Below, piece by piece: positions 1 through 7,663 of a stretch of 10,829 nt of DNA. The notes beneath the pieces were generated by a model, which was not told the origin of the DNA, searched no databases, and worked only from the letters and a program-made list of their open reading frames with translations. A program made the position numbers and the translations under genes. Numbering within the stretch: position 1 is the stretch's first letter; each line of letters starts with the position of its first letter. The stretch covers positions 1-10,829 of the forward strand of contig JABHUT010000151.1 of assembly GCA_018658685.1 (NCBI GenBank), given 5' to 3'. The DNA is from Alphaproteobacteria bacterium (GTDB taxonomy: Bacteria; Pseudomonadota; Alphaproteobacteria; MED-G09).

Positions 1-69
1 ACAGGTGCTTGGGATATGCAAAAGTTTTTTTATATGGGTGCCCAAGCAAAAGATGGTTGTTCAAAATGA
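1..69 (+). CDS. C-terminal tail of an unrecognised protein (5' end outside window)
   Basis: Frame 1 is open from the first base and ends at a TGA at 67-69, giving a 22-residue tail that ends in GAQAKDGCSK. The stop overlaps the ATG at 66-68 as ATGA, the arrangement typical of translationally coupled operon genes, which is the main reason to believe this is a real gene end. The next gene encodes the fused gamma-alpha chain of a 2-oxoacid oxidoreductase, so this gene is probably in the same operon. The fragment is too short to assign a family, and I do not recognise it. Confidence 0.5.
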   Translation, partial: TGAWDMQKFFYMGAQAKDGCSK

Positions 70-1901
70 CAAAAGTTAATGACTTTGTTGTAAAATTTGC
101 AAATGTTAATGGATCGGGCTCTGCCAGTGCCAACTTAATGTTTGCTAAGTCGATATTTCGAATGGGTATCCCAGTAACACCAAAAAATATTTTTCCATCC
201 AACATTCAGGGACTTCCGACTTGGTTCGAGGTAAGAATAAGCAAAGATGGTTATGCGGCTAGGAGAGAAGGAATAGATTGCTTCATTACTCTTAACCCCC
301 AAACATATCAAACTGATATGAAGGAAATACTTTCGGGCGGATATTTAATTTATGATAATACAATGCCTAGAAATTTTTCACGAAAAGATATTAATTATAT
401 TGGTATTCCTATGGCTAGTATTTGTGCTGACCATTATGATGATCCAAGGCAACGACAATTATTTAAAAATATTGTCTGTTTAGGTGCACTTGCTGTTTTA
501 GTGAAGATAGATTTAAAAATTATAGAAAATTTAATTAAGGAAGATTTTGAAAAAAAACCTAAATTAATACCACCTAATATTAAGGCACTTCATCTTGGAA
601 GAGATTATGCTTTAGAAAATTTAGATCGAAATTTAAATATTAGTTTAAAAAAAATTCGAACAACAAAGAAAAAAATTCTTATACAAGGTAATGAAGCTGC
701 AGGTTTGGGTTGTGTTTATGGAGGTGCAACTGTAGCTGGCTGGTACCCTATTACTCCCTCAACATCTCTTGTCGAGGCCTTTCAAAAATATGTAAATATT
801 TTTAGAGTAAATGACAGTGGTGAAGTGAGTGCTGGGATTGTTCAAGCGGAAGATGAAATGGCATCTGTAGGAATGGCAATAGGTGCTAATTGGAATGGTG
901 CTAGAGCCTTTACAGCAACTTCTGGCCCTGGCATTTCATTGATGAGTGAATTTTTGGGGTTAGCCTACTTTGCTGAAATACCCCTTGTTTTATTTAATAT
1001 ACAAAGAGGTGGACCTTCCACAGGGATGCCAACAAGAACTCAACAATCTGATATATTATCATGTGCTTATGCCTCGCACGGAGACACTAAGCATGTACTT
1101 CTTTTTCCCTCAGACCCAAAAGAATGTTTTGAAATGGCAGCGCAATCATTCGACCTTGCTGAGATATTACAAACACCAATTATTGTAATGAGTGATCTCG
1201 ATATTGGTATGAACGATTGGGTAACTGATCCTCTCCACTGGGACGATGATAATAAGTTCCAAAGGGGTAAGGTTTTAAAGAAGAAAGATCTTGATGATTT
1301 GGTTAATTGGGGAAGGTATCTTGATGTTGATGGAGACGGAATCCCCTACAGAACTCTACCGGGAGCACACGAAACAAAAGGTTCATATTTCACACGCGGA
1401 ACTTCTCATGATGCTTTTGCTGGTTATACAGAAGATGGAAGGATTAATGCTGATAATATGATGCGTATTACTAAGAAATTTAAAAAATCTTTAAAATTTT
1501 TACCTAAATCAATTCGCAAAAAAGCAAAAAAAGATACAAGTGTCGGATTAATATACTTTGGATCTACATCCGTTGCAGTTGATGAAGCTAATGATATTCT
1601 TGAGGATCAAGGCTATGCTGTAGATCTTTTGAGAATAAGATCTTTTCCATTCGGTAGAGGTATTTCAACTTTTATAGATGACCATGAACACGTTATCGTT
1701 ATGGAACAAAATAGAGATGCCCAAATGCGATCTTTACTTATAAATGAGCTTAATAAAAATGGTTCAAATATATATTCAATTCTTAATTTTGATGGAAGTC
1801 CAGTAACAGCTGATTTTATTGTTAAGTCGTTTTTAGACCTCCTAAAGAAAAATCAATTTAATATAAAATCATTAAAGAAAAAAAATCAGCAGCGTGAGTA
1901 A
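66..1901 (+). CDS. korA: 2-oxoacid:acceptor oxidoreductase, fused gamma-alpha subunit (KorA-like)
   Basis: Large chain of a CoA-dependent, thiamine-diphosphate 2-oxoacid:ferredoxin/acceptor oxidoreductase, which oxidatively decarboxylates 2-oxoacids in the cytoplasm. The 611-residue product has the fused order seen in KorA proteins. An N-terminal gamma domain (about residues 8-190) begins with a glycine-rich VNGSGSASAN stretch. An alpha domain follows, with GNEAAGLG at 208-215, the family signature YPITPSTS at 227-234 and QAEDEMAS from 260. Near the C-terminus is VMEQNRDAQMRSLL. I chose the ATG at 66 because it overlaps the preceding stop as ATGA and starts directly before the domain; an in-frame TTG at 9 would add 19 residues unlike the family. 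There is no strong ribosome binding site, which fits translational coupling. The beta gene follows after 4 bases. The substrate (2-oxoglutarate, pyruvate or a branched or aryl oxoacid) cannot be fixed from sequence, so the symbol denotes the family only. Confidence 0.9.
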   Translation: MTKVNDFVVKFANVNGSGSASANLMFAKSIFRMGIPVTPKNIFPSNIQGLPTWFEVRISKDGYAARREGIDCFITLNPQTYQTDMKEILSGGYLIYDNTMPRNFSRKDINYIGIPMASICADHYDDPRQRQLFKNIVCLGALAVLVKIDLKIIENLIKEDFEKKPKLIPPNIKALHLGRDYALENLDRNLNISLKKIRTTKKKILIQGNEAAGLGCVYGGATVAGWYPITPSTSLVEAFQKYVNIFRVNDSGEVSAGIVQAEDEMASVGMAIGANWNGARAFTATSGPGISLMSEFLGLAYFAEIPLVLFNIQRGGPSTGMPTRTQQSDILSCAYASHGDTKHVLLFPSDPKECFEMAAQSFDLAEILQTPIIVMSDLDIGMNDWVTDPLHWDDDNKFQRGKVLKKKDLDDLVNWGRYLDVDGDGIPYRTLPGAHETKGSYFTRGTSHDAFAGYTEDGRINADNMMRITKKFKKSLKFLPKSIRKKAKKDTSVGLIYFGSTSVAVDEANDILEDQGYAVDLLRIRSFPFGRGISTFIDDHEHVIVMEQNRDAQMRSLLINELNKNGSNIYSILNFDGSPVTADFIVKSFLDLLKKNQFNIKSLKKKNQQRE

Positions 1902-1905
1902 TTAA

Positions 1906-2961
1906 ATGAGTTTCATAAAAAAACCTTCAGTGCATCATCCTAAATTACCTAAGAATAAATTAGGTCTTACCCGAAGAGATTACGAGGGAGCTCTCTCTAC
2001 ATTATGTGCGGGTTACGGTCATGACTCAGTATCATCGGCAATTATTGAAGCTTGTTTTAATCTATCAATTCCTGCCCATAAATTAGCTAAATTGTCAGGT
2101 ATTGGATGCTCTTCAAAAACCCCTACCTATTTTTTAAATAAATCTCATGGCTTTAATTCAGTTCATGGACGAATGCCATCTGTCGCAACAGGCGCGAACC
2201 TTGCTAACAGAGACTTGTATTATCTTGGTGTTTCTGGTGACGGTGATACTGCTTCAATAGGACTAGGTCAATTCTGTCACGTCATTAGAAGACGTTTAAA
2301 TATGCTTTATATAGTAGATAATAATGGAACATATGGTCTTACTAAAGGTCAGTTCTCAGCCACAAATGATAAAAACTCTAAAAGTAAAAAAGGAGAAGAT
2401 AATCCTTTTGAATCTATTGATTTAGCAGCTTTAGCAATACAATTGGGGGCAGGATTTGTTGCTCGAAGTTTTTCAGGAGATAAGGATCAATTGATACCTT
2501 TAATGACGGCAGCCCTGAGCTATAAAGGTTTTGCTTTTATTGATATTGTATCTCCTTGTGTTACTTTTAATAATCACACTCAGTCAACAAAAAGTTATGA
2601 ATATTTCCGTGATCATAATGAGGCACTTGGCTATCTAGACTTCATTCCTGAAAAAGAAGAAATAACTATTGAATATGAAGAGGGGACTTCTAAGGAAGTT
2701 CAGATTCATGATGGATCGAAAATGATTCTGCATAAATTAGATAAAAGTCATAATCCCTACAGCAGAACTAACTCATTAAAAGTTTTAAATGAAACCCAAG
2801 AAGATGGCAAAATTGTTACTGGTGTAATTTACTTGGATAAAAATGAAGCAGATTTGCATGACGTGATCAACTCTAATAAAAAACCTTTGAATACCTTAAA
2901 AGAAAATGATCTTTGTCCGGGATCCAAAGGCCTTGAATATGTTAATGATAATTTTCGTTAA
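1906..2961 (+). CDS. korB: 2-oxoacid:acceptor oxidoreductase, beta subunit (KorB-like)
   Basis: Thiamine-diphosphate-binding chain of the same enzyme as the preceding gene, 351 residues, about normal for the family. The cofactor motif is visible as GDGD at 111-114 followed by NN at 139-140, in the context IVDNNGTYGLTKGQ. Cysteines matching those that hold a [4Fe-4S] cluster in ferredoxin-linked members are present at C34, C68 (GIGCS) and C218 (PCVTFNNH). The fourth expected position, the second Cys of a C-x-x-C pair (usually CPGC or CAGC), reads CAGY, with Tyr37 encoded by TAC at 2014-2016. That is a single-base change from TGC. The start lies 4 bases after the alpha stop, so the two are surely co-transcribed. 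The 3' end overlaps the stop of the convergent NmrA-like gene within a GTTAAC palindrome. Confidence 0.9.
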   Translation: MSFIKKPSVHHPKLPKNKLGLTRRDYEGALSTLCAGYGHDSVSSAIIEACFNLSIPAHKLAKLSGIGCSSKTPTYFLNKSHGFNSVHGRMPSVATGANLANRDLYYLGVSGDGDTASIGLGQFCHVIRRRLNMLYIVDNNGTYGLTKGQFSATNDKNSKSKKGEDNPFESIDLAALAIQLGAGFVARSFSGDKDQLIPLMTAALSYKGFAFIDIVSPCVTFNNHTQSTKSYEYFRDHNEALGYLDFIPEKEEITIEYEEGTSKEVQIHDGSKMILHKLDKSHNPYSRTNSLKVLNETQEDGKIVTGVIYLDKNEADLHDVINSNKKPLNTLKENDLCPGSKGLEYVNDNFR

Positions 2962-3884
2962 CCTGCATTAGTATCTATCGTTTCATCCCAATCTATTTCA
3001 TTCATCCATTCGCTAAATGGTTTTAATTTAATTGGAATTTCTTTTAAAACTGGCGCCATATCAACCTTGAAAGGTTTATAGTGAGTTTCATTAGTAAATC
3101 TATAAAAGTCAGACATAGATTCGATAAAATCATTCTCATTGGCCCCTTCTGTATTGGAATAGAAAATATCAAAAAGTCTTTTTGCAAAATCTTTTAAAGG
3201 AAGTTGTCTATATTCTATTTTTTTACCAAATCGACCGGACAACATATCTGCAACTCTTTGAGGAACAAATGCCTCTTCTCCCCCTATGACTATTCTTCTT
3301 CCAATTAGGTCATCCCTATCTATTGCAGCTATCATGAATTTGGCGACGTCATCAAGGCAAATCCAATTAGCCTCTAAGTCAGGGTAATGAGGGTAAGTAT
3401 ATATATTATTTTCTAGTATATCTCTTCTAGCCCAATCAGTTAAAAGATTATCCATAAAAATAACAGGGCGAAATGTGGTAGTAGGAACACCTGCCTGCAT
3501 AAGTGTATTGATCATTAGCCTACTGGCATCATATGCAGCTTGACCAACCTCCTCTTCGTCATTTCCCCAACAACATGTATTAAAAATAATTCTTCTAACA
3601 CCAGCTTTTTTTGCTGAAGTACCTACAGTTGCGCAAAAATCCATTCCTTTGTGAGACTCTTCAAAAGACGGGGCAGTAAAAAAAACTGTATCAGAACCTT
3701 GGCAAGCATCATAAACTGAATCTGGATCGTTATAATCAGCTGAAACAATTTCTATTCCATCAAAGTTTTCTAACCTTTTACTCTCACGAGTAACTGCACG
3801 AACTTTATAACCAGCCAGCAAAAGCTGCCTTACTTGGGCAAGGCCAGGCCTTCCAGATGCACTAAAAACTGTCACTAATTTCAT
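2958..3884 (-). CDS. NmrA-like NAD(P)-binding protein (atypical short-chain dehydrogenase)
   Basis: A 308-residue protein with the layout of NmrA/atypical SDR proteins. It has an N-terminal Rossmann unit (MKLVTVFSASGRPG), an early basic VRAVTR segment that suggests NADP(H) preference, SADYNDPDS at about 48-56, and the family's FRPVIFMDN segment at about 138-146. Two features are off-pattern: the first glycine of GxxGxxG is Ser8, and the position usually held by the SDR-like Lys is Arg122 (YDASRLM). It may be a reductase, isomerase or redox-sensing protein, and sequence does not decide. The ATG has a GGAGA-type ribosome binding site (plus-strand TCTCC, 3891-3895). It lies 79 bases downstream of the VOC gene on the same strand, probably one transcript. 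Its stop overlaps that of the beta subunit gene. Confidence 0.82.
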   Translation of the reverse strand: MKLVTVFSASGRPGLAQVRQLLLAGYKVRAVTRESKRLENFDGIEIVSADYNDPDSVYDACQGSDTVFFTAPSFEESHKGMDFCATVGTSAKKAGVRRIIFNTCCWGNDEEEVGQAAYDASRLMINTLMQAGVPTTTFRPVIFMDNLLTDWARRDILENNIYTYPHYPDLEANWICLDDVAKFMIAAIDRDDLIGRRIVIGGEEAFVPQRVADMLSGRFGKKIEYRQLPLKDFAKRLFDIFYSNTEGANENDFIESMSDFYRFTNETHYKPFKVDMAPVLKEIPIKLKPFSEWMNEIDWDETIDTNAG

Positions 3885-3963
3885 TTACTGTCTCCATAAT
3901 TAATTAAACATGAAAAAAATATTAGATAAGTATTTCTTATTTGCAATATATAGATTGATTAAA

Positions 3964-4494
3964 TTAGACACCAATATCTTTGACATTTCTTACAGGATTA
4001 TGGCCGTCCCAAATTTTAGACTCCTCATATAAAAAGGAATAAAAGTTCCTGATATCGTCCGTATCTTCATAAATTTCATAAAAATGATTCATTTCATTTT
4101 GAGGGTCAAACCAAGCAAATTTCATCCCATCTCTATGTCCAGAATTTGCAGAAAGAACCTCAACGCAGTTATTAGATTCTAAAAGTATTTTTTCTTTTTC
4201 AAAATCAGGAGCAATCCAGGCAATATGGTGAATTCCTGATCGATTGCTGTTAAGAGGCGATTCTTGAATTTTATGATCGCATATCAATTCAATCATCATA
4301 TTTTCTTTCCACCCATAGGCCGATGAATGATCAAATTCGCCTTCTTTACCATTCACCAATGTATTGGATATTTTTATATGCTCATTAATATAAAAAGGAC
4401 CAATATTAAATTTCTTGGACCAAAGTTCTGCTGATTTTTTTATATCGTCTACCGCGTAAGCAATTTGAATGATTGGCCGATTTGACTGAAACAC
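3964..4494 (-). CDS. VOC (glyoxalase/bleomycin-resistance/dioxygenase) superfamily protein
   Basis: A 176-residue cytoplasmic protein with two beta-alpha-beta-beta-beta modules of the vicinal-oxygen-chelate fold. Likely metal ligands sit at the four expected places: Gln10 (IIQIAYAVDD), Glu68 (MIELI), His89 (IHHIAW) and Glu139 (FYEIYE). This pattern suits glyoxalase, epimerase, isomerase or extradiol-type chemistry; the family is too diverse to name a reaction. Translation starts at GTG (plus-strand CAC, 4492-4494), with AAAGG about seven bases upstream. It diverges from the amidohydrolase gene across 89 bases and is followed on the same strand by the NmrA-like gene. With the Rieske oxygenase nearby, a role in a ring-degradation or related catabolic pathway is likely but inferred. 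Confidence 0.85.
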   Translation of the reverse strand: MFQSNRPIIQIAYAVDDIKKSAELWSKKFNIGPFYINEHIKISNTLVNGKEGEFDHSSAYGWKENMMIELICDHKIQESPLNSNRSGIHHIAWIAPDFEKEKILLESNNCVEVLSANSGHRDGMKFAWFDPQNEMNHFYEIYEDTDDIRNFYSFLYEESKIWDGHNPVRNVKDIGV

Positions 4495-4583
4495 TTTAAT
4501 ACCTTTAATTTTTTTATAATAACTCTAGACAATTTTTTTTATCTAGGAAAGTATACTTTTAATAATAAAGGGGGAGAAGCTTT
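4495..4583. promoter_or_regulatory. Divergent intergenic region between VOC and amidohydrolase genes
   Basis: This 89-base AT-rich gap must carry signals for both divergent genes. On the plus strand TATACT at 4552-4557 is a plausible -10 box about 26 bases before the GTG. The best upstream partner, TAGACA at 4526-4531, is spaced 20 bases away, longer than ideal. CTAGA (4525-4529) and TCTAG (4542-4546) form a small inverted repeat across this region, a possible operator. The purine run AAAGGGGGAG at 4567-4576 is an unusually strong ribosome binding site for the GTG at 4584. The promoter calls are weak. Confidence 0.35.
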
Positions 4584-6251
4584 GTGTCAGAAAATTCATT
4601 AGTTATTCGTAATGCAACCATTGTAGATGGAACCGGGGCAGATCCGTTCAAGGGTGATGTTGCTATAGAAAACGGTATTATTAAGGAAATTGGTAATGTA
4701 AAAAATAATTACATTAATGAAGTTGATGCCAAAGGAAATATACTAGCTCCTGGATTTATTGATATTCACACACATTTTGATCCTCAGTTATGCTGGGATG
4801 GGTATGCTACGCCTTCTATAGAGCACGGGGTAACCACAGTAGTAACAGGAAATTGTTCACTCTCACTTGCGCCAATAAAAAATGGTGGACAAGATAAAAT
4901 TATTTCTATGTTTCAAGTAATTGAAGATATTAAAAAACCAACCTTTGATGCCGCTGTTCCTTTTTCATGGGAGACATTTGGAGAATACCTTGATCATATA
5001 AAACCAACCCTTGGGATTAACGTAGGTGCACTTATAGGCCATTCGGCCGTTCGTCTTTATGTGATGGGAGAAGATAGCCAGAAAAGAAAAGCTACAGACG
5101 AAGAAATTAAAGAGATGTGTGATATTGTTGAGAAATCTATGGAGGATGGGGCGCTTGGAGTTTCATCATCATATGTAGATGTCGATGAAAATTTTGATCC
5201 TGTCCCTAGTCGTTTCTCATGTAAAAAGGAAAAGATTGAACTTGCGCGCGCAGCAACAAAAACTGGTAGAGGTGTTTGGCAGGTTGTTCCTTATTTTATC
5301 GATATGGAGACACAGTTAAAAAATATTGAAGAGTTAGGTGATATTAGTTTGGAAACTGGAATTATGTGTACTTTTCAACCAGTACTATCAACTCCAGATG
5401 CACCAAAAGCAGAGCAAATTATGGCTGCACTTCAAAAAGAGAGAGACAGGGGAGCTAAGGTTTTTGGACAAACTATGCCTCGTTGTTTTGATTTAAATAT
5501 GCGTTTATCAGAAACAAGTATGTTACTTTTTGGAATGCCAACCTGGAAAGCAATAATGGATCTTCCACTTGATGAGAGAAAATTGGCTTTTGCAGATGAT
5601 GAAAAACAAAAAATTTTAATAGATGAAGCTAAAAATGCAAAAGGTATGAGCGCAGCTCTTCCAATGTTAAAGGTTGGAGAAATATATTCATCTCAGAATA
5701 AATCATATCAGGGTAAATATCTTATAGAAATTGCAGAGGCTGAAGGTAAGGATATTGGCCAGGTGATTTTGGATATAGCCTTGGAAGATGATTTAAAAAC
5801 AGAATTTCAATTGGTCGATATTATAAATTCAGACAAGGAGTCAGTTTCATATTTGATTATGAACGAACTTTGTCACTTTGGTGCTTCGGATGCTGGTGCT
5901 CATATCACACAGTTTTGTGGAACTGGAGACACCACTCATCTTTTAGAGCACTATGTTAGGGATACTGAAAAGATTTCATTATCAACGGCTATCCACCGAA
6001 TGACACAAGAGGTCGCAAATGATTGGGGTCTCAATGACAGAGGCGTTATTGAAAATGGCAAGGCTGCAGATTTAGTTATATTCGATATTAATAAAGTTGG
6101 GATTTCTAATGAAGCTTTCGTCAATGACTTTCCCGGAGAAGCTAGTCGATATATGCGTTATTCTAAAGGATATGAAACTGTTATTGTTAATGGCTCAATA
6201 GTTTATAATACTAATGGTTATACTGATGTAAGATCAGGTCAGATTGTATAA
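4584..6251 (+). CDS. D-aminoacylase / N-acyl-D-amino-acid deacylase family amidohydrolase
   Basis: A 555-residue metal-dependent amidohydrolase. The order is typical: a small N-terminal beta domain, then the barrel entry GFIDIHTHFDPQ with His62 and His64, VTTVVTGNCS with Cys91 where D-aminoacylases have their metal-bridging Cys, GHSAVR with His153, the catalytic-Asp motif SDAGAH at 435-440 (Asp436), and a C-terminal GKAADLVIFD return to the beta domain. The two histidine motifs usual in characterised D-aminoacylases (a THxR-type and a SHxK-type site) are not seen; the matching places read WQVVPYF (from 232) and MCTFQP (261-266). The metal site and substrate therefore probably differ, and the substrate may not be an N-acyl-D-amino acid. 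The GTG start is supported by GGGGAG seven bases upstream. The Rieske oxygenase follows on the same strand, suggesting a shared pathway. Confidence 0.85.
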   Translation: MSENSLVIRNATIVDGTGADPFKGDVAIENGIIKEIGNVKNNYINEVDAKGNILAPGFIDIHTHFDPQLCWDGYATPSIEHGVTTVVTGNCSLSLAPIKNGGQDKIISMFQVIEDIKKPTFDAAVPFSWETFGEYLDHIKPTLGINVGALIGHSAVRLYVMGEDSQKRKATDEEIKEMCDIVEKSMEDGALGVSSSYVDVDENFDPVPSRFSCKKEKIELARAATKTGRGVWQVVPYFIDMETQLKNIEELGDISLETGIMCTFQPVLSTPDAPKAEQIMAALQKERDRGAKVFGQTMPRCFDLNMRLSETSMLLFGMPTWKAIMDLPLDERKLAFADDEKQKILIDEAKNAKGMSAALPMLKVGEIYSSQNKSYQGKYLIEIAEAEGKDIGQVILDIALEDDLKTEFQLVDIINSDKESVSYLIMNELCHFGASDAGAHITQFCGTGDTTHLLEHYVRDTEKISLSTAIHRMTQEVANDWGLNDRGVIENGKAADLVIFDINKVGISNEAFVNDFPGEASRYMRYSKGYETVIVNGSIVYNTNGYTDVRSGQIV

Positions 6252-6272
6252 ATTAATTGATTTTTTTATAAT
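6244..6272 (+). promoter_or_regulatory. Candidate sigma-70 promoter for the Rieske oxygenase gene
   Basis: A perfect TATAAT at 6267-6272 is preceded, after exactly 17 bases, by TTGTAT at 6244-6249, which matches TTGACA at only three of six positions. The -35 lies in the last codons of the amidohydrolase gene. Transcription would begin near 6279, giving a leader of about 37 bases that contains AGAGG (6303-6307) before the ATG at 6316. In such AT-rich sequence a chance TATAAT is common, so this is a candidate only; readthrough from upstream is also possible. Confidence 0.4.
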
Positions 6273-6315
6273 TTCTTTATTTAATTAATATTACTAAAAT
6301 TTAGAGGTAATTTTT

Positions 6316-7656
6316 ATGGATCAGAATCAGATAGAAAAAATTAAAAATCTCATTGAGTATGAGAGACAAAGAAAGGCTCCGCCTAAAAGCTTTCCAAAAT
6401 TACCTGATCTACCAGGGAAGCGATATAAAGATAAAGATTTTTATGAATTAGAAAAAGAAAATCTGTGGAAAAAAACATGGCTCTTAGCTGGCCATTTAGA
6501 TGAAATTCCCGAAGTCGGGAGTTATAAGCTCTGGGAAAAAACAGGTCAGCCAGTAATTCTTGTTAGAAAAAATACAACCGAAGTAACAGCTTTTTATAAT
6601 ATGTGTCGTCATAGAGGAGCGGCTATTGTCCGAGAGGAGTATGGCCAAGCAAAAAGCTTAGTATGTGGATATCATGGCTGGAATTATAATTATGATGGTG
6701 ATTTGATTGGCAAAAGAGACCCTCAGGATTTTGTAGATTTTGATGATAGTTGTAGGAGTCTTCATAAGATTAAAATTGAACTTCTTGGTAATCTAATTTT
6801 TATAAATTTTGATCTAGAAGCTATAACTTTAAAAGAAAGCTTAGGACCAATTTATGATGAGTTTAAGGAATTTCAATTGGGCTCTCTTCGCCTTGTTGAT
6901 CAGTATAGTTATGATGTTAAATGTAATTGGAAGATTGCTATGGAAGCCAATATGGAAGTTTACCATGTTCAATCAATTCACCCTAAAACAGTTCATGTAG
7001 GTTTAGACTATAGGGGCAATGTTAATACTTTTTATTCTCATGGCCATGGTCGAATGGTGGCGCCTAGTAGGTCGTATCCAGATTTACCCGTTTATGGAAG
7101 TGCAGATGAATCAGATCCAAATTCAACTAGTTATCATCCAATGCCGAATTCTTCAAAAAGGTTGGGCATCGATCCCTCCACAAGCGATCCAAGACCAGAG
7201 ATAGAAACTGCTGGCTACATTGCAAGAACCTGTACACAGTCATATAATTTAATGCCAAACCTAGTAACTCCAATGTCTGAAAGAGGTTTCCCCATATTAA
7301 TGTGGTGGCCTACAAGTATTAATGAATGCACTTTTGATGTTATGTGGATTGCACCAGATTGGGGTGATGGGGAGAGACCAGCAATATGGGATTCACAGAT
7401 AGAAGGCTTTAACGATGTCTTGGCTGAGGATTTGCAATTTGGTGGCTGGATTCAAAAAGCTGTTGACTCTTATGCTTTTGATGGAGTTCCTCTGAGTTAT
7501 CAAGAAGCAAGAATCTATCATTGGCATCAAGAGGTAGATAAAATAATAGGTTTAAATAAAATTCCGCAAGATCTTCAAGTTAGTCAGGTTATGGGGGATG
7601 ATTGGACTTATCCAAACGATATAGAAAACAGACTCAAAGAGTACAATTCAAAATAG
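6316..7656 (+). CDS. Rieske non-heme iron oxygenase, alpha (catalytic) subunit
   Basis: A 446-residue oxygenase subunit that would hydroxylate or dealkylate a substrate with O2 and electrons relayed through its [2Fe-2S] centre. The Rieske motif is complete: C97-R-H99, 17 residues, C117-x2-H120. The C-terminal catalytic domain has NWKIAMEANMEVYHVQSIH, giving iron ligands His217 and His222, with Asp372 (LAEDLQF) the probable third. The residue expected to bridge the two metal centres, Asp in naphthalene dioxygenase, is Glu214 here (EVYH), as in carnitine-monooxygenase-like members. No beta subunit, ferredoxin or reductase gene lies nearby, so electrons must come from elsewhere in the genome; a homotrimer of alpha chains is likely. 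AGAGG (6303-6307) sits eight bases before the ATG. It ends seven bases from the convergent cupin gene. The substrate is unknown. Confidence 0.92.
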   Translation: MDQNQIEKIKNLIEYERQRKAPPKSFPKLPDLPGKRYKDKDFYELEKENLWKKTWLLAGHLDEIPEVGSYKLWEKTGQPVILVRKNTTEVTAFYNMCRHRGAAIVREEYGQAKSLVCGYHGWNYNYDGDLIGKRDPQDFVDFDDSCRSLHKIKIELLGNLIFINFDLEAITLKESLGPIYDEFKEFQLGSLRLVDQYSYDVKCNWKIAMEANMEVYHVQSIHPKTVHVGLDYRGNVNTFYSHGHGRMVAPSRSYPDLPVYGSADESDPNSTSYHPMPNSSKRLGIDPSTSDPRPEIETAGYIARTCTQSYNLMPNLVTPMSERGFPILMWWPTSINECTFDVMWIAPDWGDGERPAIWDSQIEGFNDVLAEDLQFGGWIQKAVDSYAFDGVPLSYQEARIYHWHQEVDKIIGLNKIPQDLQVSQVMGDDWTYPNDIENRLKEYNSK

Positions 7657-7663
7657 TTATTAA

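Noticed and set aside
9..65. Upstream TTG start that would lengthen the KorA-like protein by 19 residues
   Set aside because: The added residues do not look like the family N-terminus, while the ATG at 66 is coupled to an upstream stop.
970..1188. 72-codon plus-strand frame inside the KorA-like gene
   Set aside because: It lies in another frame of a well-supported conserved gene, and its product shows no recognisable domain.
4515..4520. TATAAT on the plus strand before the amidohydrolase gene
   Set aside because: No -35-like hexamer at 16-18 bases; the nearest TTGACT is 27 bases away and inside the VOC gene.
6252..6289. ATTAATT / AATTAAT inverted repeat after the amidohydrolase gene as a terminator
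   Set aside because: The stem is only A:T pairs, without a GC core or a following T run; it is more likely chance in AT-rich spacer.
7019..7204. 61-codon plus-strand frame inside the Rieske gene
   Set aside because: A shadow of the oxygenase reading frame, with low-complexity composition and no ribosome binding site of note.
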